Assembly: GCA_022419385.1 (NCBI GenBank)
Contig: JAJUBI010000008.1
Span: 2,046,001-2,110,000 of the forward strand
Length of the DNA: 64,000 nucleotides
Direction: 5' to 3'
Source: Paraconiothyrium sp. Pb-2020
Lineage: Eukaryota; Ascomycota; Dothideomycetes; Pleosporales; Didymosphaeriaceae
How positions within the stretch are numbered: position 1 is the first letter of the stretch; every line of letters starts with the position of its first letter. Positions 10,610 through 22,194 of the stretch are shown in pieces. Under the pieces are notes generated by a model. That model saw nothing but the letters and a program-made list of their open reading frames with translations. It was not told where the DNA came from and did not search any database. Made by a program: the position numbers and the translations under genes.

Positions 10610-10872
10610 CATCCCTTGAAAGGGACGTCGGCGCCTTCGGTCCGTAGTGATGATGATCATCGCCAAAAAGTGGTGATACGTATACCTCATGCGCGGTAGT
10701 GCCACAGGATGCACGATGAACCCAATCTCTCGAGGATAGCATCACAGTAGGTCCCTACCCGCATCTCACACATTGCAAAAATTAATGTGAGCATTTAAAA
10801 CAAGCATAAGCCATTCATTTTATCTATCATATGCACATCTCATCCATTAATTAGGGTATTATATATCATCCT

Positions 10873-12309
10873 CTACTGCAGCGACTCGACAACAATCGCC
10901 GACGCACCTCCACCACCGTTACAGATACCAGCGCATCCAATCTTGCCCTTCTTCTCCCTCAGCACGCCAAGTAGCGTCGTTGTAATACGTGCACCCGAGG
11001 CACCGAGCGCGTGGCCGAGCGCAACAGCGCCGCCGTGCAGGTTGACCTTGTCCTCGCTCAGGTTGAGGATCTTCATGTTGGCGAGAGCGACGACGCTGAA
11101 AGCCTCGTTGATCTCGAAAGCGTCGACGGCGCTCTGCTCGACACCGGCGTGCTTGAGGGCCTTGGGGATGGCGAGGGCAGGTGCGGTGGTGAACTTGGAG
11201 GGGTTCTGTGCTGCGTCGCCCCAGCCGAGGATCTTGCCGATGGGCTTGAGGTTGTGCTGCTCCAGGGCGGCTTCGGAGACGAGGACGAGGGCAGCGGCGC
11301 CATCGGAGAGGGGCGAGGCGTTCGCGGCGGTGACGGTTCCGTCTTTGGGCTTGAAGGAGGGGCGCAGGGTACGGGTCTTGGACTCGTTGAACTGCAAAGA
11401 TTAGTGAACGGTTCAAAATGATTACTGAGCGGTCCAATCGGTCGCTAATGTGCCTGTTTAAGGGACGACTCACGTTCTTGGGCTCATCGTCCTGGTCGAT
11501 GACCTTCGCGGGCTTGCCGCGACCGCCAGAAACCTCAATGGGAGCAATCTCCGCCTTGAACCAGCCGGCGTCCGCAGCGGCATTCGCCTTCTTGTAGGAG
11601 CGGATGGCGTAGTCATCCTGCTGCTCACGGTTGAAGCCGTGGTCATCAGCGCACTCCTCTCCCTGCACGCCCATATGCTCGTTCTTGTATGCATCGGTGA
11701 GACCGTCCTTCAGCAGACCGTCGACAAGGGGCTGATCACCGAACTTGGCGCCAGTGCGAAGGTTGGGGAGGTAGTGGGGGGTGTTGGACATGCTCTCGGT
11801 TCCTCCAGCAACGACGATGTCGGCATTGCCAGTGATGATAGTCTGGGCGCCGACGATGAGGGCCTTGATCGAGGAGGCGCACACCTTGTTCACGGTGGTG
11901 CAGACAACGGACTCGGGGAGCCCTGCTCCGAGAGCACACTGGCGGGCGGGGTTCTGGCCAAGGCTGTGATGCGTTGTCAGAGCGAGACAAGGACTGTATG
12001 CTTTGAGGACTCACTTGGCGGAGAGCACATTGCCCATGAAGACTTCTTGAACGTCTTCCGACTTGAGACCCGCGCGCTCAACAGCAGCTGCAACAAGTCA
12101 GTCACTATTCTTAACGTAATGACCACATGGAGTTCACGTACCCTTAATAGCATGGGAACCAAGCTGGGTAGCACTCAGACTCGAAAGTGAGCTAGCAAAA
12201 CGATCAGTTCATGTATGCAGCTCTCCGCTTCCACACAAACATACCCCAAGAATTGACCCGTCGGCGTCCGGGCGGCGGAAACGATGTATACAGGCGGAAG
12301 AGAAGACAT
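10873..12309 (-). CDS. ERG10: Acetyl-CoA C-acetyltransferase (acetoacetyl-CoA thiolase)
   Basis: Five exons (12309-12245, 12191-12142, 12087-12015, 11963-11474, 11391-10873) encode 398 residues, the usual length of cytosolic Erg10. The introns are 53, 54, 51 and 82 nt. The enzyme condenses two acetyl-CoA to acetoacetyl-CoA, the first step of the mevalonate and ergosterol pathway. The protein starts MSSLPPVYIVSAARTPTG with no targeting presequence. The active-site cysteine is in NKVCASS (about residue 91). NEAFSV, the catalytic His in ALGHALGASGAR and the second active-site Cys in CNGGGG near the end are all present. The C-terminus (ESLQ) is not a peroxisomal PTS1, so the cytosolic isoform is likely. 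It is divergent from SNU114, with 313 bp between the two starts. Confidence 0.96.
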
Positions 12310-12622
12310 TTTGGGGTATCTAATAAGTAGGTGAGAGAAGGCGGAGTGAATTGGCCTGACAGCACGCGAGGGGCAACGGCTTTAATTGTCTAGAAGTCGT
12401 CGTGGCGTCCATGTTAGGAAAAGCCCGAGTGGGGTGTTCCTGAACCTTTTCGCTCCGATAGCGGCTCCGATTGGGTGGAGACTAGACATTGTTGACCGCC
12501 TTTGCTTTCCTCCCCCGGCGTTACGTTTTGCCGCCGCCTAGTCGATCGCGCCAAGACATCGAACATTTTGGGTAGCTCATGCAAGCTTCGCGCGCGCAAC
12601 CGCCGCCAACACCTCTACAGCT
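12310..12622. promoter_or_regulatory. Divergent promoter region ERG10 / SNU114
   Basis: The 313 bp between the ERG10 start on the minus strand and the SNU114 start on the plus strand must hold both promoters. No clear TATA box is visible, as expected for housekeeping genes. Confidence 0.6.
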
Positions 12623-15600
12623 ATGGACGACCTATACGACGAGTAAGTGCGCGGCCAATTGCTTTGCTTGGTCTCGCGATTCTAACTGTAGCAGGTTCGG
12701 TAACTTCATCGGCGAAGCCGAGTCCGACGACGATGTGCAATCCACCGGCGAGGCAGCCGACGCCTACGTCCTGGACGATGAGGCGGAAGAGGAGGCGCAT
12801 GACCAGCAGCTGATGGAGGTGGACGAGGGGCCATCAAATGCTGTTATATTACACGAAGACAAGCAGTACTATCCATCCGCAACCGACGTATACGGTCCCG
12901 ATGTCGAAGTCCTGGTGCAAGAGGAGGATACGCAGGCGCTGTCACAGCCTATAATTGCTCCCGTAGTGCAAAAGAAGTTTACAGTGCAAGAGGAGGATCT
13001 GCCACCGGTGCACTACTCGCGCGAGCTTATGACGGATTTGATGAACTACCCGGACCAGATACGGAATATCGCCATTGCGGGACATTTGCACCACGGAAAG
13101 ACGGCGTTCATGGACATGCTGGTCATGGAGACACACGACATTCAAGATCGCCTAGATTCAAAGCGGGGGAAGAAGCGCGAGGAACAACTGCGGTATACCG
13201 ACGTACACGTGGTCGAGCGCGAGCGCGGGCTCTCAATCAAGGCTGCGCCCATGACGCTCGTCCTCCAGAACACGTCCATGAAGTCGCATCTCTTCAACAT
13301 CATAGACACGCCGGGACACGTCAATTTTGCAGACGAGGTGGCAGCCTCAATGCGATTGGTTGACGGTATAGTGCTGGTCGTCGATGTCGTGGAGGGCGTA
13401 CAGGTGACGACTGAGCTCGCTATCAAACATGCCATACTAGAGGATTTGCCTTTGACGCTGGTTGTCAATAAGATGGATCGTCTGATCCTGGAGTTGAAAC
13501 TGCCACCGCGCGACGCATACTTCAAGATAAAGCACGTTATTGAGGAAGTCAACACTGTCATCGAGAATACAATTCCTGGCCGCGGCGAGCGCAGACGTGT
13601 AAGCCCTGAAAGAGGCAACGTCGCTTTCGCGTGTTCAAGCATGCGATGGTGCTTCACGCTGCAGTCGTTTGCGAAGATGTATGCCGAGTTCTATCCTGGA
13701 CCCGCGAAAGCGCCAGGATTCGGCAAGCCCATGAAAAACCTCGACGTGGAGAAATTCGCAGTGCGCCTCTGGGGAGACATCTTCTACAACCCCGGAAGTC
13801 GCAAGTTCAGCCGCAAGAGCCAAGAGGAAGATTCAAAACGCTCGTTCGTGCACTGGATATTAGAACCCATCTATAAGCTCTATGCGCATACGCTTAGCGA
13901 AAGCGCAGATGATCTGAAAGACACCCTGGATCAGCTAGGCATCCGGCTGAAGCCATCAGAATACAAGACGGACGCAAAAGAGCTTATGCGGTTGGTGTGT
14001 CAACAGTATTTCGGGCCTTCAACCGGATTTGTGGACATGATCACACAGCACGTTCCATCTCCAGCGGACGGCGCAAAGAGGATGCTCGAAAAACATTATA
14101 CCGGTCCCTTGGACTCCAAAACAGCAGAATCTATGGAGAAGTGCGACCAGAACGGCCCGCTGGTCATCCATGTCTCCAAGCTGTACAACACCACAGATGC
14201 AAAGTCGTTCCACGCTTTAGGACGAGTTTTGAGCGGTACAGCTACCACAGCCACCTCCGTACGAGTGCTCGGAGAAGGTTATACGATTGAAGACGAGGAA
14301 GACATGGTAGTGGCCACCATCACCGACACATGGATTGCCGAATCGAGATACAATGTTCCGACGAGTGGCGTGCCTGCAGGTAACTGGGTGCTTTTAGGTG
14401 GCGTCGACAACTCAATAGTCAAGACTGCTACCATTGTCTCGCAAAAGCTACCCGACGATGAAGACGCTTACATCTTCCGCCCTATCCGCCACTTCTTCGA
14501 ATCCGTCTTCAAAGTCGCTGTCGAACCCATCAATCCATCTGAACTTCCCAAGATGCTTGACGGTCTCCGCAAAATCAACAAGTCCTACCCTCTCATCACC
14601 ACCAAGGTCGAAGAATCCGGCGAGCACGTCATCCTCGGCACTGGCGAACTGTACATGGACTGCGTACTCCACGATCTACGACGACTTTACGCGGATATGG
14701 AAATCAAGATATCCGACCCAGTGACTCGTTTCTGCGAGACCGTTGTGGAAATGTCCGCCATAAAATGCTACGCCCTCACTCCTAACAAGAAGAACAAGAT
14801 TACCATGGTAGCAGAACAGCTCGACCCAGGCATCGCAGAAGACATCGAAGCCGGCAAAGTCTCCATCAAAGACCCCGTCCGCGTCGTTGGAAAATTCTTC
14901 GAAGAACACTACGGCTACGACCTCCTTGCGGCCCGGAACATCTGGGCTTTCGGTCCGGACGACATGAGCGCGAATATCCTGCAAAACGACACCCTCCCCT
15001 CAGAAGTAGACACCAAGACACTCCGCTCCGTCCGCGACACCATCCGCCAGGGTTTCAGCTGGGCCACGCGCGAAGGCCCCCTCTGCGAAGAGCCCATCCG
15101 CAACACAAAGTTCCGCATCACAGACGTCGAACTCGCCTCCGAAGCCATCTTCCGCGGCGGCGGCCAGATCATCCCCACAGCCAGACGCGCGTGCTACTCC
15201 AGCTTCCTCATGGCGAGCCCGCGGCTCATGGAGCCCGTGTACAGCTGCAGCATGATCGGGCCCGCAGACACAAAGTCTAGTCTCTACACCGTGCTTGCGC
15301 GGCGGAGAGGGCATGTCCTGCAAGACGGGCCTATCGCGGGTACGCCGCTGTATAACGTCCGCGGACTCATCCCCGTCATCGACTCCTTTGGCTTCGAGAC
15401 GGATCTGCGCGTAAGTTTGCCTTTCCTTTCCCTCCCAACTTCACACCTAAGGCATCATTTGCTTACGACATCGTAGATCCACACACAAGGCCAGGTCTCC
15501 CTCTCCCTCGTCTTCGACCGCTGGTCCATCGTCCCCGGCGACCCGCTCGACAAGGACGTCACGCTGCGGCCGCTCGAGCCCGCGTCGGCGCAGGCCACCG

Positions 15601-15728
15601 CGCGAGACTTCGTGCTCAAGACGAGGCGACGCAAGGGTCTCGCAGAGGACGTCACGATCAGCAAGTTCTTAGAGCCGGAGCTATTCAGGCAGTTGAGGGA
15701 GAGTGGCGTGTTAGAGGGCGGCCAGTAG
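12623..15728 (+). CDS. SNU114: U5 snRNP GTPase Snu114 (EFTUD2 orthologue)
   Basis: Three exons (12623-12642, 12695-15410, 15477-15728) give 995 residues. The first exon encodes only MDDLYD plus part of a codon and joins a 52-nt intron to EFGNFIGEAESDDD, the conserved Snu114 start; the last intron is 66 nt. Snu114 is the EF-2-like GTPase of the U5 snRNP that controls Brr2 and spliceosome activation. An acidic N-terminal tail precedes the G domain: P-loop GHLHHGKT, switch region with ERGLSIK, DTPGHVNF, NKMDR. EF-2-like domains follow, with GNWVLLGGVDNSI and the C-terminal PVYSCSM and YNVRGLIPVIDSFGFETDLR blocks. The length matches fungal orthologues. The ATG at 12579, upstream and in frame with exon 2, would read through the first intron and lacks family similarity. 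Confidence 0.96.
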
Positions 15729-18310
15729 ACAGCCTCCGACATGATGTGCAGTGAGGATGTGTAAAGGCGTTCGGGCGTTTCCACGCGCGCAGCGAAAAGT
15801 ACGATACGGTAGCAGAGCTGAATGAATATACCCAAGATGTCCAAGTGAGGCCAAGCGAAGTTGCGTGATACAACGGACAGGTAAATCCCCGCTGAACACG
15901 CATATGCGCTCAAAACCTCCGCTGCGGACTGCCGTCGTACAGCAGGCTAGGCTGGTCGCAGCGGCGTGCCTCTGGGTCTAAATGTAGCTTTCGTCTGTAC
16001 GATCCTGGCGTCGATCTGGGCTGTGCTTGGCGTCGGGGTACGGAGATTGGGCTTGGGTGGGGGGGTTGGACGGGAGGTACGCCCATTTGGAGTCTACCTC
16101 TTAGTATATTTACTGCTATCCATTTCCCCTTCCATCACTTGTAAGCCACTTGACACCTTGAGCTTGCACCGAAAAGTTGGCTGTGGTGGTTTTTGGCGAA
16201 AGCGCGGATTGAGAGATGGGGGCGATGAGGGCGTTTGAGTTTGGGACGTACGCTATACTGTTGACCGGCGTGTGATGCAGTGAAGGAACGTAGTTTGGCG
16301 GCAAAGTTGAAAGGGTAGCGCATTATGTTAAGCTATGGAGTTAGCTTCGATGGAGTTATTCACTTGAGAAGCTATACATCGTGTCCGTGAATAGCTGCCA
16401 CGCATTCCTACGAAGGTGCACGTAGGACATCATCCGCCCACGGCACGCGCGAAGACATCTAGTAGTAAAGTCATGACGTGCAAGCAACGTCGGCATGTTA
16501 TAATGTGCGCACTCAGTACCGCACACTTCACCAGCTCGCGGACGCGTGGGGTCCACAGTGCGCCTACCTTCAGACCCGAGCACGCGGACTTCGCGTACAA
16601 GATACAAATCCAGCTTTCATAGCATTGTCTTCTCAGCACCTCGGCAGCAGTCAACGGCACATCATTCAAGCTGCGCACGCTGAGCCGGCGCTCCGAAGAC
16701 TGCGCGCAACGGAGCGAGAGGGGGATCAAACAGCTTATAAGCCGTCCGCGAGGCTGTGCTAAAGCGCTGGTCGCGCGTTTGTTTCGATGGACGAAACAGG
16801 AAAGCAGGGCCTGGGTAAGTAAGCTGGTCGCGCGATTAAGGTTGTACTGTGCCTCTGGGTTGCGTCGGGCGTAGAGCTTCGCGCGATATGGTGCTGATGC
16901 ATGGTGTGGAGAAAGCGACCCGATACGCCCGCATGAGTGAGAGGTCGCACCGCAGACGAGTTGGAAGCTTAAATCTACCTTTGGCACGACATGTCTGCGA
17001 TCTTGTCTTGCTTTTTCCTGTTGTTGTTTCTCTAGTTGGATAGGTCGTCCCATGCGGTGTGCGAGGCGTGCACCCGCGGACTGGACTTCCACATGCGACT
17101 GGTGGCCACAAGACAACCCGCGTAGTGCCTGAGACGAACCAGCCTCCTGCGCTCCAGCAGTCCGTGAAGGCCTTGCGCAGATCATGCTCTAAGGGGAGAA
17201 CAAACAGTGGATTAGCTAAGCTACGGGGCGTTGCGGAAGGTCCGAAGCGCAGGGTTGTTGTGTGAAGTCCGGCTTGTGCGACAGATGCTACGGCCGGGGG
17301 TGGTTGGCGAGAAAAGCATTTGCTGTAAAATCATGTGAATGTGGTTTGTGGTGTTGCGCTACGTTATTGGGAGCTTGTGAGATTAAAGTGAATGGTGTAG
17401 CGCGGCACTGCTGCGGGAAAGTCGATGGAGGGTAGTGATGGCGAAGTGCTGGTGCGTTAGATGGTTTCAAGGTTACGGCGCTTCGCCACGTTCGCAGATT
17501 AACATACCGGTAGTTTCTCCTTAGTGGCTCGCTTCAGCCAAATGGCAAGCCTGAAAGGGCAGGTTTCGCTCTGAGTTGCTGACCAACATTAATTACGCGA
17601 GGGTAAGAACCAGAGGCTTAAGCCCCCGGCCGCGTCTCCACCAATCCACCCCCGATGCGACCTTGACGTCTCTTTGCCGCTGTTTCAACACAATCCGGCA
17701 GATTTTCTCAAGGGTCATCGCTGTCTCGCCTAGGGTGCCTCTCCAAACGTTCCTGTTCCTGTTTCATGCAGCCACCACTCACATTCGGCCTGGCTCTTAA
17801 ATCAGCCTGCTCAATGTCCTTGAAACAGGCATCCTCTGACCTCCACATCCGCGGACCTTTGCGCCTGCCTTAGACAGCTATCCGTGCCGGGGCCCCCGTG
17901 CACCTCAGTGGCTCATGCGTCTTACCTGAATATCTTTAGGACAGTACGGTAATGAGGGTGGAGCTTAGGACCTACCTTCTACCCTTGCGGGTGAAAGGGC
18001 TAGAGTCCGTATGCGAAACAATGCTTGAACGAACGATGGACATCAGCCGCGAGCGGCTTTACCGCCACGTTTGGAAACAGTACCCTTGATGGCGAGTCTG
18101 GAGAGTCCGTTTGGACGGCGGGCCTAGGAGGCTATATTACAAGCGGGCCACGCATATGCTCACTCTTCATCTCTTTAGTAGAGGACATCTGACTCTGCAG
18201 CAGCATCTTTGCTTTGTTTCTTCGTTCCTTCTTTTCCCTTCATTCATTCTTTTTCATTGCGTTTTCAACGCACGTCACTCATTTCAAACAGCTACGAAAT
18301 CATCTTGACG
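15729..18310. other. Long intergenic region between SNU114 and the GH16 gene
   Basis: About 2.6 kb with overlapping open frames on both strands (the longest, 16430-17185 minus, is compositionally unlike a protein). No domain, RNA gene or repeat is recognised. The last 100 bp before 18311 are pyrimidine-rich (runs of TTC/CTT at about 18206-18262), a common feature of 5' leaders of strongly expressed fungal genes. Confidence 0.45.
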
Positions 18311-20223
18311 ATGCATTTCTCTACAATCGTTTCTACCGCGGCGTTTGCTGCCCCGGCACTAGCTGGCTATGTGCTCCAGGATGATTATATGACCGACTTT
18401 TATGGTCACTTCAACTTTTTCACTGGAGGTGACCCAACGCATGGGTTTGTGCAGTATGTGGACGAGGCGACTGCGCGCTCCTCGAACTTGATCGACGCGT
18501 CAGGACCGCCAGTGCCTGTCAAGTGGGGTGTTGATACTGTCAACAAAGACCCGGCGGGTAGGGCAAGTATCAGGCTTGAGAGCAAGACGGTCTACAACAA
18601 GGGTATGATCGTCATCGACGTCGAGCACATGCCTTTTGGCTGCGGTACATGGCCTGCGTAAGTGCTCTCAAACAATGACAGTAGACCAGAGGTATTGACA
18701 TGCAACACAGCTTCTGGATGTTCGGACCAAACTGGCCGATGCAGGGTGAGATCGATATCATCGAAGGTGTGCACGAGCAGGACACCAATGCTCTCACTCT
18801 TCACACAAGCACGGGCTGCTCCGTCGGCTCGGACACCAGCCTTTTCTCTGGTTCTGTTGAGACCCAGAACTGTGACGTGAAGGCTGAAGGCCAGGCCGAG
18901 AACGCCGGCTGCTCTATCAAGTCGCCAGACAACAAGTCGTATGGTGCCGGTCTGAACGACAACGGCGGTGGTGTCTATGCTACAGAGTGGACCAGCGATG
19001 CCATCAGCATCTGGTTCTTCCCTCGAGGCTCTGTCCCCGACGGCGCCACTGGTGACAACCCCGACCCAAGCGGCTGGGGTACTCCCACTGCGAAGTGGGT
19101 CAAGGATTCCTGCGACGTCGACGGCATCTTCAAGGACTTGAGCATCATCTTCGACACCACCTTCTGCGGTGACTGGGCCGGCAACACCTGGTCCTCCAGC
19201 TCCTGCGCCTCAAAGGCATCTACCTGCAACGACTACGTCCAGAACAACCCGGATGCATTCACCAACGCTTTCTGGACCGTCAACGCCCTCAAGGTCTACC
19301 AGCAGGGCGATTCTGCCGCTGCCGCTCCCGCTGAGTCCTCAGCCCCGGCTGAGGAGCAGCCCTCCGCCACTGATGCTCCTGTAGACCAGCCTGCCTCCAC
19401 TGACGCACCTGTGGCCACCGATGCTCCCGTCTCGTCCGACGCTCCCGTCCCATCTGACGCCCCCGCCTCATCAGACATCCCCGTCTCATCCGCTCCTCTC
19501 GAGGCGATGCCCTCCGCCACCGGTGCCCCCATCGACAACTCCACCGCCGCCGCCCCCCTCGAAACCAGCGCCCCCGTCCAGCAAAACCCTGACGGCACCC
19601 TAAACATCCCCGTCGGCCCCTGGGGCTCCAACGGCGAAGGCGGCGGCAACGGCGGCAACAACGGCGCTGAAGACTCTCCCGGCGCAGACTCCGACGCCGT
19701 CCCCTCGGTCGCTGACCCCCTATCTTCCGCACCCGCCTCCATACTCCCCGCGACCGGCACGGGCGGTTTCGCCTGGCCCGGCGCACCTCAAGGGACCGGC
19801 TCGCCCGCCAGCCTCGCCCGACCCGCGCCCCTCCCCTCGTTCCCAGCCGGAAACTCCACCGGCTACCCCGTCCTCCCCAGCGGCACAGGCCTCAGCTCCA
19901 TAAACTGGGCCACGGTCCCTACATTCCCCACTTCCATCCCGACGGAGCTCGCCTCGGCGACGGGCGACATCGCAGAGGTCTGGGAGACGATCTACACAAC
20001 GCAGGTCGTTACCGTGCCCGGCGTGGGGCCCGCGCCTACGCTTGGCGCGGACGATGGGAGCGAGCCGGTTGCGACGGTGCAGCAGACTATTCAGCAGACT
20101 GTTGTGGTTACGGTGCAGGACGGCGGTGCGGCTGCGACGGGGGCGCCTGCTGCGGCGAAGAAAAGGTGGGCGAGGAGGGAGCTTGCGAGGGAGAGGCGGC
20201 GGATGGCGAGGAATTGGGCGTAA
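18311..20223 (+). CDS. Secreted GH16 beta-glucanase with Ser/Thr/Pro-rich C-terminal region
   Basis: Two exons (18311-18657, 18711-20223) separated by a 53-nt intron give 619 residues. A signal peptide is evident (MHFSTIVSTAAFAAPALA). The catalytic domain spans about residues 20-320 and holds the GH16 active-site motif GEIDIIEG at about 128-135 (nucleophile E129, helper D131, acid/base E134). It is flanked by FWMFGPNWPMQ and HTSTGC, which fits laminarinase-type endo-1,3(4)-beta-glucanases acting on cell-wall glucan. A low-complexity tail follows, with repeats such as TDAPV, SDAPV and SDAPA and then Gly/Pro/Ser-rich sequence, probably O-glycosylated. The C-terminus is Arg-rich with no hydrophobic GPI signal, so the enzyme is probably soluble or wall-associated rather than GPI-anchored. 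Confidence 0.92.
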
Positions 20224-21097
20224 GCCCTGCGTAGGCCTGCGCAAGCATAGAGAGGAGATTGACTGATACCCATTTTGTACATATTTTTCTTCGCCGCGAG
20301 GCGCAGCGCCTCGGCCTCCTTTGGTGAAACTTTTTTTCTTGAAAGATCGGGGATATATGCATTGGGTTTGGATAGAAATGCAAGAGCATAAGCATACAAT
20401 ACCTCACTACCTCAACGTGCTTTGATCAAGGGTTCTCGAGTAATGCGTGTGAGGATCTGCTCACGCGTAGCTTAGTTGTACTCGCTTTCTCTTACGCGTA
20501 ACTATCTCTTTCTACCGCTGCTAGCTATACTCTCGTCCATGCCCAAGGGGTTGTGTAGCTTGTTCAAAATTAGCTTGATCCATGGCTTCGGGACGAAGCG
20601 CAATAGAGTTCGTCCTCTCTACGAGACAGGCGCAACGCACACTAAGCTAACATTGCTGTGAAAAGAACGTGTACATGAAGTCGCATCGTCCACGGCGCTG
20701 AAAGCGTGGTACGAATTCACATGATGTAGAGCTGTTGTTGACAAGGCAATGTCAGAGGCGCGGGGAAGGTATTTCCGAAGCTAAGCGCATTTCCATTGGT
20801 CAGCGAGATAGATGGAAAGTCGTTCCCAACGCAGAGACGTATTCACTTTGGTGGGGTACGATCCTTTGGCACTTCGTTGGTAATGCGTTTCGCTTACAAA
20901 TTCGCGCTAGTGTAGTCTTGTTTACGCATGGGATTGTCTACAAGAAGGCCTGGGATGAACGAAGCCAGCGAGTAGCGTGGTAGACTTGTATACGTACTAC
21001 CCACAGCACGAAACGTCTCTGTTTTCATATACCCAGCGATTTCCTGCGTTTATGAACTGAGTCAAACGTCTCCCTCACCAACACCTCCCACCCCACC
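20224..21097. other. Intergenic, GH16 3' flank and promoter of the racemase-family gene
   Basis: No further gene, RNA or repeat is visible; open frames here are short and without domains. Confidence 0.4.
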
Positions 21098-22194
21098 ATG
21101 CGCTTCTCCCGCAAACTCGACGTAATCGGCGTCCACGCCGAGGGCGAAGTCGGCGACGTCGTCGTCAGCGGCGTCCTAGACGTCCTAGGAGAAACAATGT
21201 ACGATAAGATGATCCACATGTGGTCGACCAACGACCAGATCCGCCAACTGCTCCTCAACGAGCCCCGCGGCCGCTCATCAATGTGCACAAACCTCATACT
21301 CCCGCCTTGCAACCCTAAGGCAGATGCAGGGTTCTTGATCATGGAGGCAGAGGAGTGGGTACCCATGTCGGGGTCTAATACGATTTGTACGGTTACTGCG
21401 CTGCTGGAAACGGGGATGCTGAAGATGGACGAGCCGGAGACGAAGGTGGTGTTGGACACAGCAGCGGGTCTCGTCACAGTCACCGCGTCCTGCGAAACTG
21501 GAAATGCAAGAGCGTGGAGTTTGAAAATGCGCCGTCCTTCGTATTTGGACTTGACGTACCCATTACCGTTCCCGGCCTCGGGACGCTGAAAGTCGACATC
21601 GCCTACGGTGGGATGATGTTTGCGTTTGTGGATGTTTCGGCCGTGGGGCTCAGGCTGGAAGATCATTATGAGAATGGGACGAAGCTGGTTGAGCTGGGAG
21701 AGAGGGTCAAGAAAGCTGTGAGAGAACAGTCCATGCCGGTGCATCCGGAGAATGCAGCCATTCGGGGCGTGACGAATGTTGTGTTCACCACACCTTTATC
21801 ACTAGACCCGATTCGCGATTGCAAAGTTACAAAGAACGCTACGGTAGTGATGCCCGGTCGACTTGATCGCAGCCCCTGCGGAACCGGTACCTGTGCACGT
21901 ATGGCAGTCCTCCATGCGCGAGGACTCCTGAGTGTTGGCGAAAGTTGGATCAACAAGAGTATGATCGATACGGAATTCACTGGACGGATTGTAAGAACGA
22001 CCAAGGTCGGCGAATACGACGCCATCGTTCCTGCAGTGAAGGGGAGAGGTTGGATAACCAGCTTCAAACAGGTCGTTCTTGATCCCGAGGATCCTTTCCC
22101 AGAGGGTTTCAGAGTTGGTGATGCATGGGGGCCGCCGAACCTTGGACTTAAGGAGGGGGTCTTCAGAGCCTACAAAGAAGGTAGGCAAGGCTGA
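21098..22194 (+). CDS. Proline racemase / trans-3-hydroxyproline dehydratase family, frameshifted
   Basis: The protein reads in one frame from MRFSRKLDVIGVHAEGE to about 21504 and then continues in another frame, from CKSVEFENAPSFVFG to the stop at 22194, with no gap in family similarity. One missing base in the A run at 21502-21504 explains the shift; no splice sites fit. This is either a recent pseudogene or a base-call error. Family motifs are present: GRSSMCTNLILPP, MSGSNTIC, YGGMMFAFVD and DRSPCGTGTCARMAVLHARG. The second catalytic cysteine is in SPCGTGT. The first position, Cys in true racemases, is Ser in MSGSNT, which favours a hydroxyproline dehydratase or another non-racemase activity. 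The full length would be about 365 residues, normal for the family. No introns are needed. Confidence 0.85.

Larger units (their letters stand above)
7481..10700 (-). repeat. Tandem array of eight diverged TATA-ATG units (about 415 bp period)
   Basis: Eight units follow one another, each with a minus-strand TATA box (TATAAATA or close variant). The boxes lie at 7907, 8323, 8736, 9154, 9568, 9979, 10325 and 10602, so the spacings are 416, 413, 418, 414, 411, 346 and 277 bp. In every unit an ATG (mostly ATGTC) lies 81-86 bp downstream of the TATA box on the minus strand. Further conserved blocks recur in the same order: ATGTCCGGGGACTAAAA, then ATGTGTCCTGCTCCGGG, then ATGTGGACGAGAAGCC. The last block precedes the next unit. 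The units are visibly homologous but strongly diverged, the two on the high-coordinate side being shortened. No transposase, rRNA, tRNA or known satellite signature is visible. I infer repeated small transcription units on the minus strand; a promoter-bearing satellite is the alternative. Confidence 0.75.

Noticed and set aside
7481..10700. Interpretation of the array as rDNA, 5S rRNA, tRNA cluster or CRISPR
   Set aside because: No rRNA or tRNA sequence is present, units are about 415 bp and diverged, and CRISPR arrays do not occur in fungal nuclear genomes.
11011..11421. 136-codon plus-strand frame opposite ERG10
   Set aside because: Antisense shadow of the highly biased ERG10 codons; the thiolase is unambiguous.
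16430..17185. 251-codon minus-strand frame between SNU114 and the GH16 gene
   Set aside because: Arg/Ser/Ala/Cys-rich without domain or hydrophobic pattern; overlapping frames on other strands are nearly as long, as expected in GC-rich intergenic DNA.
19289..19786. 165-codon Arg-rich minus-strand frame in the GH16 tail
   Set aside because: Produced by the low-complexity GC-rich tail of the sense gene.
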